IMG/VR virus record: IMGVR_UViG_3300005841_000032
Span: 1 to 64,000 of that record
Strand: one strand, 5' to 3'
DNA length: 64,000 nucleotides
Origin: a virus
The position numbers and the translations under genes are program-made. Numbering within the stretch: the first letter of the stretch is position 1; every line of letters begins with the position of its first letter. A model generated the notes under the pieces. That model made no database searches and was not told the DNA's origin. It worked only from the letters and a program-made list of their open reading frames with translations. Below are positions 1 to 8,125 of this stretch, in pieces.

Positions 1-308
1 GTATTATTATTTGTTGTGATCAGGCTGTTGGCATGACCCACATCGCCAACGTTCAGCGTGCCTCCCGAATTTACGGTCAGCGTGTTGTTGTTGGTCAGGG
101 TGGTTGTTCCAACTGTCAGGTTGGTTCCGTTATTTACGGTGGGGTTGATATTGTTATTGATTGTAACCGTTTCGGTTACATTATCTCCAATGTTGCCGCT
201 GGTCCAGTTGGCTGTCGTGACCCAGTCGCCCGAGGTTGTCATATCGGCTTGCGCAAAAACGCTCCCGACTGAGGAAATCAGCAGAGCAAGAAAAAGGGGT
301 ACTCTCAT
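1..308 (-). CDS. Secreted low-complexity protein, N-terminal part (runs off the left edge)
   Basis: An ATG at 308 opens a frame with no stop to the window edge (102 codons seen). It begins with a typical signal peptide (MRVPLFLALLISSVGSVFAQ), cleaved after FAQ as is common in Bacteroidetes. The mature part is rich in Asn, Thr and Gly with W-x(6)-NW spacing, as in beta-helical surface or adhesin repeats. Bases 1-300 contain 148 G+C (49% by hand count), far above the AT-rich neighbours, so this gene may be recently acquired from a host. Function is unknown; a surface or fibre-like role is inferred. Confidence 0.7.
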   Translation of the reverse strand, partial: MRVPLFLALLISSVGSVFAQADMTTSGDWVTTANWTSGNIGDNVTETVTINNNINPTVNNGTNLTVGTTTLTNNNTLTVNSGGTLNVGDVGHANSLITTNNN

Positions 309-315
309 TTTTATC

Positions 316-534
316 TCATTTTTTATTATCATAAAAATACTCATGAAGTTCACCTATTTCACGATCTGTTAAATATGAAGTACCATATTCCTCTTTCCAT
401 GCTTCATATTCATCTTGAGTTAAGCCCATTGATTGAACCATTTGAATTAAACTTCTATTTTTACCATGAGAATAACCGATAAATTGAGCATCAGCTAACT
501 CTAACATATGTTCATTTACTTTTTTCTTAGCCAT
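316..534 (-). CDS. Small hypothetical protein (72 aa)
   Basis: A charged soluble protein starting MAKKKVNEH, with no motif I recognise. It follows the helicase gene by 12 nt and ends just before the secreted-protein gene, so it could be the last gene of the minus-strand run to its right. Its last codons contain GTATTTTTAT, similar to the repeated promoter-like motif found elsewhere in the window. Confidence 0.6.
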   Translation of the reverse strand: MAKKKVNEHMLELADAQFIGYSHGKNRSLIQMVQSMGLTQDEYEAWKEEYGTSYLTDREIGELHEYFYDNKK

Positions 535-546
535 ATTGTTTTTATT

Positions 547-3060
547 TCATAGTTCAAGATAAACAAATTCATTCTTTGCACGGGTTAAACAAACGAAGGA
601 CAAATTCGATTCTTGTATTAATTGTTCCTTTGTTACCGCATACTGACTCGGTATTAGTTTTTTTCCTTCGTATTTCTCAATGAAGAACACCCTATCCGAT
701 TCAAGGCCTTTTGCCTTGTGCACAGTCATTAATGCTATTCCATCCCTTTCATTATCATCAAATACTGTTTCTATAAACGTTTCTACCTCTGATAAGGTGT
801 CAAATTTATCAAATAACATTCGTAGTATTTCTATTTTTTCAAGAATTATAGCGTATTGGGGGTGATTTTTAGGATTAATCAATTTTTTTCCGGTTTTCTT
901 TGAAATATTTTCAATTTTCTTCACTAAAATTTGTTGAAAATACAATTCTATCTCTTCTTTATCCTCTGTATCCGGACAATTTACAAGTAATGCTAATAAT
1001 CCCTTTTCTAATTCCTTTCCCACTATATAAGCTTTCTTTCCCATCTTTATTAGCTGCATGAATGCATCTACAAGTGGACGAGTATTGCGGCACAAAACAA
1101 AATCTCCGTCTTGCGCTTCTTCTAATTTTCCTTTTCTTACTATTCCTTCTTTTCCTTCTGGATTCTCTTCGATTTCTTTATATACCTTTTGTGCTTCTTT
1201 TACAATGTTCTTAGCGCACCTGTAACTTATTGATAATGGGAGTGTTACGGTATTAGGTTGGCTTGCAAAGCTGTCAAATGAATTAACATCTGAACCGCGA
1301 AAAGCGTAGATAGATTGCCGAGGATCACCGACCAAAATATTTCTTCCTGTCATTGGTTTTACTAACCTGTTCAAGAACAATTGATCTAGCTTACTCATAT
1401 CCTGTGCCTCATCGATTGCCAAGTAATCATATTGTGGCATTCTTATTTCTTTATTCCTTACCGGCATCTCTATAAAGTCCTGAAAATCTACATTTAAACT
1501 ATAATCATTTGTATCGTTGTATTTATAGAAATTCTTAATTGCTCTTATCATTATACTTATCTGTTCTTCTTCTAAATCTATCGCATAATTTTCTAATAAT
1601 TTTTCTACTTCTTCTTTTTCTGGCTTTGTCATTGTTGCTCTTGCCAATTTCATTACTCTGTCTACCTCATAGATTGTACTCCATTTCTTTCTATTATTTT
1701 TTTCTCTTTCTAATAATGGAAGTATAAAATCTATCTGTTTGTTTTCTTTTAATGTTACGTTGCCGGGATAATGTTTTCTAATTGCTCCAAATCCAATGGA
1801 GTGCATCGTACTACATTCGAAGCTATTTTCTAATCTTTCTTTCAGTTCATTTACTATGTGTTTATTAAATGCTACAAATAAACCTCTTTTTCCATAAGGA
1901 ATTAACTTGGATATTTCTACAAGAACAGTTGTGTTGTGTGTAACTGTAAAATCTCCAAGAAGGAATCGACCATCGCCATCTATTTCAAAACCATAATAAT
2001 TCCCTATACCTTTATACTCTATAGAAAATCCAGTATTTAAGACATCTTTCTTTTGCTTTCTAATCTTCGCCTTTTTTCTTTTTATTTTACATGGTATTTC
2101 GTGAACATTTCCACAAATAGAAATTCGCCAATAATATCCAATAAAATTACTATCCTTAATCGTTGATTTTTTATAAGTATAATTGGAATAAAATCCCAAA
2201 CTTCTAGCTAAAAATAAAATATCATTCTTGAGGACATCAAACTTAGTAGAAATCTCATAATATCCTCGTGAATAATGACCATCAGTATCAAGTAAGCCTG
2301 CCAATAATTGAAGTCTGTTTTTTCTTGAATTTATAAGATATTCTTTTGGTATAAATACCTCTTTGTCACTTAAACATCTTAAAAATTCATTTCTAAACTT
2401 ATTTCTTCCTGATCTTTTGCCGCTATTTTGAGTGGTTAATGAAATTCTATAGCATGAATCTCTATCATTATCAGAAACCATTTTAACTTCAATACCTTCT
2501 TCTTTTATATTCTTTAAGTAACTGATTAGCTCAATGTCTTTCGCATTTATAGAAACTGTAGGGGTTCCATTATGCTTTGTTCCATCTCCAATCCATACTC
2601 CCAATAAATAAGGATCAATGTTAGTTTTTTGTTTTGCAAACTCAACTCCAACCCTAAACTGTTTAAATTGATGTCGTTGCCATTTGGGCACCAATAGCCA
2701 ATCATTTAATGGAATATCTATTGTATCGTTTTTATTTATTCCTGACTCAGAATAGGAAGCTTTTAAACTTAATATGTGACTTTTATTGCACCCCCATATA
2801 TCCCCCTTTACAGGAATAACGTCATACATTTCATCTTCTCCCATTACAGTCGATAAAACATTTCTAGGCATCGAATCCGGCCCCATCAATTGATCACCTT
2901 GTTTTACATCTTGAACCTTTTTTATTTCGCCGCTAAACATCAAAACAGGAGTGTCAAATTTTAGACACTTACCGGCACCCGCTGTCGCCTGTATAGCTAT
3001 GTTCTTATTAGTAGTAATTACTTCTGAGAATATATTTTCTTGGTAGTGGCTGAACTTCAC
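547..3060 (-). CDS. UvrD/Rep-family superfamily 1 DNA helicase interrupted by an intein
   Basis: An ATP-driven DNA unwinding enzyme. The precursor is 837 aa. The Walker A loop (AGAGK, residues 27-31, then TT at 377-378) is split by an intein at residues 32-376. After the intein the helicase motifs follow in order: motif II DEAQD (550-554), motif III GDPRQSIYAFRG (578-589), a motif IV-like SYRC, motif V TVHKAKGLE and motif VI LTRAK. The spliced protein would be about 492 aa, short for UvrD and more like phage versions. The start is GTG at 3060. A role in replication or recombination fits the rest of the window. The family is clear; the exact pathway is inferred. Confidence 0.92.
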   Translation of the reverse strand: MKFSHYQENIFSEVITTNKNIAIQATAGAGKCLKFDTPVLMFSGEIKKVQDVKQGDQLMGPDSMPRNVLSTVMGEDEMYDVIPVKGDIWGCNKSHILSLKASYSESGINKNDTIDIPLNDWLLVPKWQRHQFKQFRVGVEFAKQKTNIDPYLLGVWIGDGTKHNGTPTVSINAKDIELISYLKNIKEEGIEVKMVSDNDRDSCYRISLTTQNSGKRSGRNKFRNEFLRCLSDKEVFIPKEYLINSRKNRLQLLAGLLDTDGHYSRGYYEISTKFDVLKNDILFLARSLGFYSNYTYKKSTIKDSNFIGYYWRISICGNVHEIPCKIKRKKAKIRKQKKDVLNTGFSIEYKGIGNYYGFEIDGDGRFLLGDFTVTHNTTVLVEISKLIPYGKRGLFVAFNKHIVNELKERLENSFECSTMHSIGFGAIRKHYPGNVTLKENKQIDFILPLLEREKNNRKKWSTIYEVDRVMKLARATMTKPEKEEVEKLLENYAIDLEEEQISIMIRAIKNFYKYNDTNDYSLNVDFQDFIEMPVRNKEIRMPQYDYLAIDEAQDMSKLDQLFLNRLVKPMTGRNILVGDPRQSIYAFRGSDVNSFDSFASQPNTVTLPLSISYRCAKNIVKEAQKVYKEIEENPEGKEGIVRKGKLEEAQDGDFVLCRNTRPLVDAFMQLIKMGKKAYIVGKELEKGLLALLVNCPDTEDKEEIELYFQQILVKKIENISKKTGKKLINPKNHPQYAIILEKIEILRMLFDKFDTLSEVETFIETVFDDNERDGIALMTVHKAKGLESDRVFFIEKYEGKKLIPSQYAVTKEQLIQESNLSFVCLTRAKNEFVYLEL
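1933..2967 (-). mobile_element. Intein with LAGLIDADG endonuclease in the helicase P-loop
   Basis: 345 aa (residues 32-376 of the precursor). It starts with Cys right after AGAGK and ends in a canonical VTHN, with Thr377 as the +1 nucleophile. The first splicing block reads CLKFDTPVLMFSG. Two dodecapeptide motifs, LLGVWIGDG (152-160) and LAGLLDTDG (253-261), indicate a homing endonuclease. The insertion lies between Lys and Thr of the Walker A motif, so the helicase cannot bind ATP until splicing is complete. Confidence 0.93.
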
Positions 3061-3075
3061 GTAGTCAATTATATT

Positions 3076-3318
3076 TTAACTCTGTTTATTAGTTTTATTC
3101 TCTAGGCTTTTTAATATAGCTAATGTCTTTTCTCCATGCTCAATCAATTCTCTTTCTTGTTCAGCTATAAATTTCTGATTGTTTTTAAGCCAAAATCTAT
3201 ATCTATCTTTCCTTCTTGCTATAATTGCTTCAAATGATTCTATTGAAACATTATTTCTTATCAGCGTTTCCGCAGTTGTTTGCGGTAAATCCTTTAACCA
3301 ATCATCAGGCTTTTTCAT
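3076..3318 (-). CDS. Hypothetical protein (80 aa)
   Basis: Starts MKKPDDWLKDLP. The second half is helical and charged, likely coiled-coil. Its start overlaps the stop of the gene upstream (ATG at 3318, upstream gene ends at 3315), suggesting coupled translation. No family recognised. Confidence 0.6.
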   Translation of the reverse strand: MKKPDDWLKDLPQTTAETLIRNNVSIESFEAIIARRKDRYRFWLKNNQKFIAEQERELIEHGEKTLAILKSLENKTNKQS

Positions 3319-3521
3319 ATTGCTTCTCCTATTATTCCATAATCATAACCGTCTAATTCTAATCTATCGATTCTAAATCCATAAGCTTCAACAATACCGC
3401 TTAATTTTTCTATTTCTTCCTGCTGCTTGTTTATAATTTCAATCAATTCATTTATTTTTAAAGCAATATCTACTGTTATTGCAGGAACATGTTTCAGTTC
3501 TTCTGTTTTCCCTTGTGCCAT
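3315..3521 (-). CDS. Hypothetical coiled-coil protein (68 aa)
   Basis: ATG at 3521 (MAQGKTEELKH) is chosen over a start 10 codons earlier, because the upstream gene's stop codon lies 1 nt before it. The middle (INELIEIINKQQEEIEKL) shows a heptad pattern. Function unknown. Confidence 0.6.
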   Translation of the reverse strand: MAQGKTEELKHVPAITVDIALKINELIEIINKQQEEIEKLSGIVEAYGFRIDRLELDGYDYGIIGEAI

Positions 3522-3522
3522 A

Positions 3523-3711
3523 TTAATTACCCCATTTATGTAAATCATCAACTATTTCATTATAAATGTCATCATCTTCTTTTTGAACTTTCTCTTCTTC
3601 TCGAAGCATAACACCAATTAAATTTGCAAGGTGCGATAGCGTTAAAGACTTATCGCCGTTTCTTTGAATACTAACTCTAAGATATTCTTGCAGTTTTTCT
3701 AATTCTCTCAT
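3523..3711 (-). CDS. Hypothetical protein (62 aa)
   Basis: Starts MRELEKLQEYL, acidic at the C terminus. Its start overlaps the end of the next gene upstream by 4 nt. No recognised family. Confidence 0.55.
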   Translation of the reverse strand: MRELEKLQEYLRVSIQRNGDKSLTLSHLANLIGVMLREEEKVQKEDDDIYNEIVDDLHKWGN

Positions 3712-3902
3712 AATGTAAAATCTGGTTCGCCTGTTATTTTCTTTAATTGCTTTTGCAACTTATTTCGTTCTTTTGTAAGAGTTTTCAATCGCTCTTTCCA
3801 ATATACCATTCCTTCAAATAGTATGATGTGCACTTCATTTGCTTGCTTACATTCTATATTTACTTCCTTAAGTTTTGTTCTTATTTCTTGTTCTGTTTTC
3901 AT
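3708..3902 (-). CDS. Hypothetical coiled-coil protein (64 aa)
   Basis: ATG at 3902 (MKTEQEIRTK) is preferred to one six codons earlier. It lies just after the upstream stop and is preceded by GGAGAT six bases before, one of the few clear Shine-Dalgarno-like sequences in the window. The protein is mainly a basic helical segment. Function unknown. Confidence 0.55.
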   Translation of the reverse strand: MKTEQEIRTKLKEVNIECKQANEVHIILFEGMVYWKERLKTLTKERNKLQKQLKKITGEPDFTL

Positions 3903-3906
3903 AATT

Positions 3907-4350
3907 TTATCTCCAAGCATAAATTTCTGCTTCTGGATTTTCTTTGCATGCTGCCAAATATCTATCGATAAATGAAACTAATGTCTCGTAACTTCCCCAT
4001 CCATTTGGCGGGTTATATAATTTATATTTTTCTGGTTTATCAGTTAAATCTTTCAGCCCCCTCTCAAGAGGGTCAATTAAATCTTTTGCTATTTTAATTC
4101 CTTGTTCTTCAGGTCTCCAAATACAATAGTATAATCCGGCTTTCTCTGCCATATCAACGAGATTGTGAGTTATATTGCCTTCAAACACCTCAATAGTTTC
4201 TAATGGTTGCCGATCGCTATAATATTGCTCAATGGTCGGTAACAAATTAAACAATTCATGTTCTTTTACTTCTTTCAGTGATCGTTCCAGGTTTTCTTTC
4301 CACTCCTTATATTTATGATTTAGGATTCTTAGCGATATATCTAGACTCAT
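3907..4350 (-). CDS. Conserved phage hypothetical protein (147 aa)
   Basis: Starts MSLDISLR and contains NITHNLVDMAEKAGLYY, WRPEE and NPPNGWGSYE. From memory these are hallmarks of a widespread phage protein family of unknown function. Its ATG overlaps the TGA of the preceding (frameshifted) gene as ATGA, so the two were translationally coupled. Confidence 0.7.
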   Translation of the reverse strand: MSLDISLRILNHKYKEWKENLERSLKEVKEHELFNLLPTIEQYYSDRQPLETIEVFEGNITHNLVDMAEKAGLYYCIWRPEEQGIKIAKDLIDPLERGLKDLTDKPEKYKLYNPPNGWGSYETLVSFIDRYLAACKENPEAEIYAWR

Positions 4351-4611
4351 AGCTTTCTATATTTTTTCTTAAACCATTGTACAAATTGACTTTTAGCGTT
4401 ACCCTTATAAGGATAATCTTCATTATACACATAATCATGTATTCCGGCATTCCATGCTTGTCTCATTTTCATTCTTACAAATACAACTATGCTATTTGTA
4501 AATTCTTCTGGAGTAATTCCATCCATCTCAGTATCAATATAATCAAAATTGTCATAGATTTCTTTTTTCCAGCTTATTCATTTTACTTTCTGTTTTAAAT
4601 TGATTTTTCAT
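4347..4611 (-). pseudogene. Small gene disrupted by one extra base (frameshift)
   Basis: Both ends are gene-like: the ATG at 4611 overlaps the upstream TGA as ATGA, and the TGA at 4347 overlaps the downstream ATG. The span is 265 nt, one more than a multiple of three. Frame 1 gives MKNQFKTESKMNKLEK and then stops. The remainder (EIYDNFDYIDTEMDGITPEE to QWFKKKYRKL) is open in the +1 frame. Removing one A from the run of six (plus strand T at 4563-4568) joins them into an 87-aa protein. It could be a sequencing error, a true mutation or programmed frameshifting. Function unknown. Confidence 0.75.
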
Positions 4612-5216
4612 ATTTCTTTTATGTAAATCCTTACTTCATTTGGAGCCGTTAATTTACCCCCGTAATAGGGGAATAATTTAAATCTAAGCCCATCGTATTT
4701 CTTTTCCATTGGCACTACCGTTCCACCTATCAAATCAGTTTTCCCTTCACCCTGATACACTCTTATTTCATACATCTCATCGCTTTCTCTATACATTAAT
4801 ATTCGATAATTTTCATAACAATGAATGGTGCATAACTCAGTCCAATATCTCTTTCCATCAAGGTAGTTATAAGCATATAATTTCACCATTTCTCCGCCCA
4901 TCGTTTGCCACCCTAGTCTAATTGATCTGTAATGCAAATCAAATCCAAATGCCATTCCGTACAACTTATGAGTTGATCTATCTTCATACCAATTATCAGG
5001 GCTTGTTCCATCACTAAACATTACATTAAATTCCAACCTATCTTTAGTTACCAATCCCAATTTATAAGGCAATTTGATCACGTCATTAAATCGAGTCGAG
5101 TAATGTTTCCCTTTCTTTATTCGATACAAGGTCATTTGTTTTGCGCACAAATGGCTCATCCAAAACATTAATGCAATGAATGAGAGAATGGGGATGGCTA
5201 GGATTAGTAGTATCAT
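4608..5216 (-). CDS. Hypothetical membrane-anchored protein (202 aa)
   Basis: An N-terminal hydrophobic segment (residues 1-25, MILLILAIPILSFIALMFW) is followed by a soluble domain rich in aromatic residues and strands. This suggests a single-pass protein with its domain outside the cytoplasm or facing it from the membrane. Ends overlap both neighbours by 4 nt. Family not recognised. Confidence 0.65.
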   Translation of the reverse strand: MILLILAIPILSFIALMFWMSHLCAKQMTLYRIKKGKHYSTRFNDVIKLPYKLGLVTKDRLEFNVMFSDGTSPDNWYEDRSTHKLYGMAFGFDLHYRSIRLGWQTMGGEMVKLYAYNYLDGKRYWTELCTIHCYENYRILMYRESDEMYEIRVYQGEGKTDLIGGTVVPMEKKYDGLRFKLFPYYGGKLTAPNEVRIYIKEI

Positions 5217-6061
5217 TTTTTTCCTTTTATTCTTTCTTGTACCTCAATCGGAAAACTTGCAATTCGTTTCTCAGTAATTGCGTCTGCATCGTGATATTGT
5301 TTATCCTCATTCTTTTCCCAATCTGCATAAGTCATAACCCAAAAAGGGGTTGGTTGCTTAATCCAAGTTGGCAAAAATTTTCCACATTCTTGCATCAACT
5401 TAATATTTGAAATCACAGCCTCTCTGCAATCATGATTACCAATCCACACAGTTCTTTTACCATTACCAAATGCTCCTTCCAATAAAATTTGTTGATCTTC
5501 CCAAATTTGCTTATTCTCTAATTTAAATTGTTCACAAGATTGGCTTGTCCAAGGTATTTCTTTTGGATAATTCGGAATTCTATATTCATTCAAATTTTCA
5601 TCAATTAAACCAATATGCATTTCGCCTTCTGAGAAATAAAAACCGCCGGACGACGTGCAATTACCAGTTTCAAATCCAATATTTGGAGACCAATTATAAT
5701 AAAATTTACCACCATTCACGCTATTTCCAAAGTAAGTGTCAAAACTCAATAAGATTCCCAAATCATAATGATACAATACATATAATTTGTTATCCTTTCC
5801 ATCTTTATCTGAAAAATCTTCAACATAAATATCTTCAAATCCAAACCCCTTTATTACTCGGAAATAATCGGACAATTTCATACTAAATGTCGTATCACCA
5901 ATTGCATTTAAAACTCTATTCTTTTTTTCATTATGTTTTATATGAAGCCACAAGCCCAAGTTAGATGTATCTTTATCTTCCTTATAAGATTTTCCTGTAA
6001 TTTCTTCTGCTAAGCTTAACGGATCAACCATTAACATTTTCTTAATATCTTCTGTTTTCAT
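5213..6061 (-). CDS. Hypothetical protein (282 aa)
   Basis: A soluble protein starting MKTEDIKKMLMVDPLSLAEE. It has no signal peptide or catalytic motif I recognise. The length, clean codon structure and 4-nt overlaps with both neighbours make it a real gene. It probably belongs to the pool of conserved phage proteins of unknown function. Confidence 0.65.
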   Translation of the reverse strand: MKTEDIKKMLMVDPLSLAEEITGKSYKEDKDTSNLGLWLHIKHNEKKNRVLNAIGDTTFSMKLSDYFRVIKGFGFEDIYVEDFSDKDGKDNKLYVLYHYDLGILLSFDTYFGNSVNGGKFYYNWSPNIGFETGNCTSSGGFYFSEGEMHIGLIDENLNEYRIPNYPKEIPWTSQSCEQFKLENKQIWEDQQILLEGAFGNGKRTVWIGNHDCREAVISNIKLMQECGKFLPTWIKQPTPFWVMTYADWEKNEDKQYHDADAITEKRIASFPIEVQERIKGKK

Positions 6062-6525
6062 AAATCTTTTATTTTAATTGTTTTGTGCGCTCCTTTATTT
6101 GCAAGTATATCCGCGACATGGTTATAGTAATTGTGTTCCTGCATTTGTGTATGGCCACGTATCCAATTCAGTTTCACCTTCCCATCTAATCGAAAGTACT
6201 CATCTACAAATATAATCCAAAGATCGGCATGCGTTCTATTTTTAAAATTGTTTCTATACCATCTGAATACCCATTCTTTTTCTACCGAATTTACTATCCA
6301 TTCACAATCCATGAATATGTTTGCGTGTTCGCCTTTATTTACGTACTTCAATGATGAAACTAATGCTTTCAATTCCATTCTCGCACTAGAGGTGTTAAAA
6401 TAACTTCCTCCACAAAATTGCCTAATCGTCCGTCCTCTTTTTAACACTATACCATATCCTCCTCTGTCATGAGTTAAATTATGTGCGGAGCCATCAGTCC
6501 ATATTTCTACGTTCATTTCTAACAT
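6058..6525 (-). CDS. rnhA: Ribonuclease H (RNase HI type)
   Basis: Cleaves RNA in RNA-DNA hybrids, which fits primer removal in phage replication. Catalytic residues are visible: Asp11 in the motif WTDGSA, Glu51 in ARMELKAL, Asp73 in FMDCEW and Asp139 in HVADILAN, plus His125 in WIRGHT. The length of 155 aa matches bacterial RNase HI. A second ATG at 6516 would shorten the N terminus by three residues. The start overlaps the end of the HNH gene by about 30 nt. Confidence 0.92.
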   Translation of the reverse strand: MLEMNVEIWTDGSAHNLTHDRGGYGIVLKRGRTIRQFCGGSYFNTSSARMELKALVSSLKYVNKGEHANIFMDCEWIVNSVEKEWVFRWYRNNFKNRTHADLWIIFVDEYFRLDGKVKLNWIRGHTQMQEHNYYNHVADILANKGAHKTIKIKDL

Positions 6526-7243
6526 TTATTAGCCTATCGATCCAACAATTAAAGTCTTCATAAGTCATATAACTTTTAGCCTTATTGCAAGTTAAACAGC
6601 AACTAACAACATTATCTAACTCATAACCTTTATTATTATCAAGCCTGTCAACTCCATTATAATAGTAAAAAGACCAAAAATTTGTTTTTCTTACAATTAA
6701 TAATTGTTTAGCGGGTATTCCGCAATAGTGACAATTCTGTTTAGTTAAATAATAAAATTCTTTTTTGCTTAAATCAAATGATCTACCATTTTTTACAGCG
6801 CTATGCCTATAAGTCGCATATAATCTATTAAAAGTTGAATCGGCCTGTTCAAATTTTTCATTTATATCAATCTTTGCTCTATCTATACCGACCACACTAT
6901 ATCGCAAACAACCACAGCTTTTTTGAAATCTCAATTGCCCTCTGTGAACTTTAGAAATTCTTCCACATTGACACAAACAATTAAAATAAGGAGTTTTGCT
7001 TTTACCACTTCTACTTATTTTATACCCAGCAAATGAAACTATTTTCATTATTCCAACTGATTCTCCTATTCGATCTGCATAATCTTGCTCCTGACATTTG
7101 CCTCTTGGAAATTTTATACCATATTCAGAAGTATATCTCATTACGGTACTTGGGTAAACTCCATTCTCTTTAGCAATTTGCTTAATTGTCTTGCCTTCCT
7201 TTAAGCACTTCTTTAAATATTTCTTATCAGTATATTTTTTCAT
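6494..7243 (-). CDS. HNH homing-type endonuclease
   Basis: A free-standing endonuclease. The N terminus has a helix-turn-helix (KTIKQIAKENGVYPSTVMRY). A Cys-containing region (CLCQCGR, SCGCLR) follows, and the C-terminal HNH core has CHYCG, NGVDRLDNNKGYELDNVV and CLTCNKAK, i.e. paired zinc ligands around the nuclease fold. ATG at 7243 is preferred to a TTG six codons earlier. It sits 6 nt from a GTATTTTTAA motif that may be its own promoter. The gene overlaps RNase H and lies beside the tRNA, a common place for mobile endonucleases. Confidence 0.88.
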   Translation of the reverse strand: MKKYTDKKYLKKCLKEGKTIKQIAKENGVYPSTVMRYTSEYGIKFPRGKCQEQDYADRIGESVGIMKIVSFAGYKISRSGKSKTPYFNCLCQCGRISKVHRGQLRFQKSCGCLRYSVVGIDRAKIDINEKFEQADSTFNRLYATYRHSAVKNGRSFDLSKKEFYYLTKQNCHYCGIPAKQLLIVRKTNFWSFYYYNGVDRLDNNKGYELDNVVSCCLTCNKAKSYMTYEDFNCWIDRLINVRNERRNMD

Positions 7244-7248
7244 ACTGA

Positions 7249-7263
7249 TTAAAAATACCAAAA
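7249..7263 (-). promoter_or_regulatory. GTATTTTTAA motif upstream of the HNH gene
   Basis: The minus strand reads TTTTGGTATTTTTAA, six bases before the HNH ATG. It resembles the Bacteroidetes -7 box TAnnTTTG with one change. The same core occurs before the sheath gene and other genes in this window. If it is a promoter, the mRNA would be leaderless. Confidence 0.4.
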
Positions 7264-7308
7264 ATCACTATTACTGATGGAACGTTATCAACCTAAACGT
7301 CTATTTTG

Positions 7309-7383
7309 TGGGCCTTGATGGATTTGAATCAACGACCTACAGATTATGAGTTCTGCCGCTCTAACCATCTGAGCTAAAGGCTC
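7309..7383 (-). tRNA. tRNA-Met-like (CAT anticodon) with an 8-nt anticodon loop
   Basis: Minus strand, 75 nt. Acceptor GAGCCTT pairs with AAGGCCC (one A-C mismatch). D arm is GCTC/GAGC. Anticodon stem is GCAGA/TCTGT with loop ACTCATAA, one base longer than the standard seven. T arm is GTTGA/CCATC with loop TTCAAAT and weak pairing. No CCA is encoded. The CAT anticodon could be elongator Met or lysidine-modified Ile. The mismatches and extra loop base suggest a decayed or unusual tRNA, or a single-base sequencing error. Confidence 0.75.
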
Positions 7384-7389
7384 TATTAT

Positions 7390-7620
7390 TTATTCAATTC
7401 TATAACAATACAATTCTCCATTTTCATCTTTCCTTACACTAAACTTCCATTCAGGCGATTGTCTCTTTGCGAATGAATGAGCAAGTGTGCTAATCGAATA
7501 ACGTTTCATTGGGTCTATTTTCATTGCATCACCTTTATTCATTTCTGCAAATGGATACTTGCTTTGACCTTTCTTTTTAGTCGTTCGCACCTTTGGTATT
7601 TTCTTTCGCTCTATATTCAT
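7390..7620 (-). CDS. Small phage protein (76 aa), DUF7303-like
   Basis: Basic N terminus (KKIPKVRTTKKKGQ), then a small domain with FAKRQ, WKFSVRKDENGELYCYRIE. This pattern resembles short phage proteins in which a serine-rich helix is followed by WKF-x-RK and a terminal W/YRIE. The family assignment is from memory and moderate. Function unknown. Confidence 0.6.
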   Translation of the reverse strand: MNIERKKIPKVRTTKKKGQSKYPFAEMNKGDAMKIDPMKRYSISTLAHSFAKRQSPEWKFSVRKDENGELYCYRIE

Positions 7621-7623
7621 TTT

Positions 7624-7728
7624 CTACCCTATTAAAATTTTAACCACAAAATACAACACTAATACTATCACAATAATAATCAATTTTGTATCTGTGTTGT
7701 TATGTCGGGGATTTTGATATATGTTCAT
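7624..7728 (-). CDS. Small single-pass membrane protein (34 aa)
   Basis: ATG at 7728 starts a short polar N terminus (MNIYQNPRHNNTDTK), followed by one strongly hydrophobic helix (LIIIVIVLVLYFVV). The gene fits between its neighbours, 3 nt from each. It is one of several tiny membrane proteins in this run. Function unknown. Confidence 0.55.
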   Translation of the reverse strand: MNIYQNPRHNNTDTKLIIIVIVLVLYFVVKILIG

Positions 7729-7731
7729 TTC

Positions 7732-8112
7732 TTACATTTTGTTTTTATAAAGAGCTTCTATAGCAATGTCCTTAATATCCTGTATGGAGCCATATGGTTC
7801 AGAAGGGTTAAAATCAAATTGAGTTATTTGCTTCAACGCTTCCCGCAATTCCGATAACTCACATTTAAGTCCTCCATTATCTAAAACAAAATTTTTAACT
7901 GTTTCCTCTTGTTTTAAAATAAGTTCGAAAGCCTTTTTGTTTTGATCTTTTAACTTACCATTCTCTTCTTTCAAACGATCAATTTCCGATATATAACGAT
8001 CATGTATCTGATTTAAAGCTACGTTGTGGCCAGAGGCTTTTATAAAGTCGCTCCAATATCTTATGAAGTCTGTATATAAAAAGGGCATTGGTAACTGATT
8101 ATCGTTTTCCAT
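7732..8112 (-). CDS. Hypothetical coiled-coil protein (126 aa)
   Basis: A central coiled coil (about residues 38-95, RLKEENGKLKDQNKKAFELI) is followed by SELREALKQI and a C-terminal IAIEAL. The neighbouring gene at 8126-8587 ends with the same LREAL...IA..AL pattern, so the two may be diverged paralogues. Function unknown. Confidence 0.6.
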   Translation of the reverse strand: MENDNQLPMPFLYTDFIRYWSDFIKASGHNVALNQIHDRYISEIDRLKEENGKLKDQNKKAFELILKQEETVKNFVLDNGGLKCELSELREALKQITQFDFNPSEPYGSIQDIKDIAIEALYKNKM

Positions 8113-8125
8113 TTAGCGTACTATT

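Noticed and set aside
33-372. Two overlapping plus-strand frames at the left edge
   Set aside because: Both are antisense to the secreted-protein gene 1-308, which has a proper start and signal peptide. The repeats explain the open frames.
5545-5886. Plus-strand frame of 113 codons
   Set aside because: Antisense to the 282-aa gene, with unlikely composition (His-, Asn- and Tyr-rich). No start context or neighbours on that strand.
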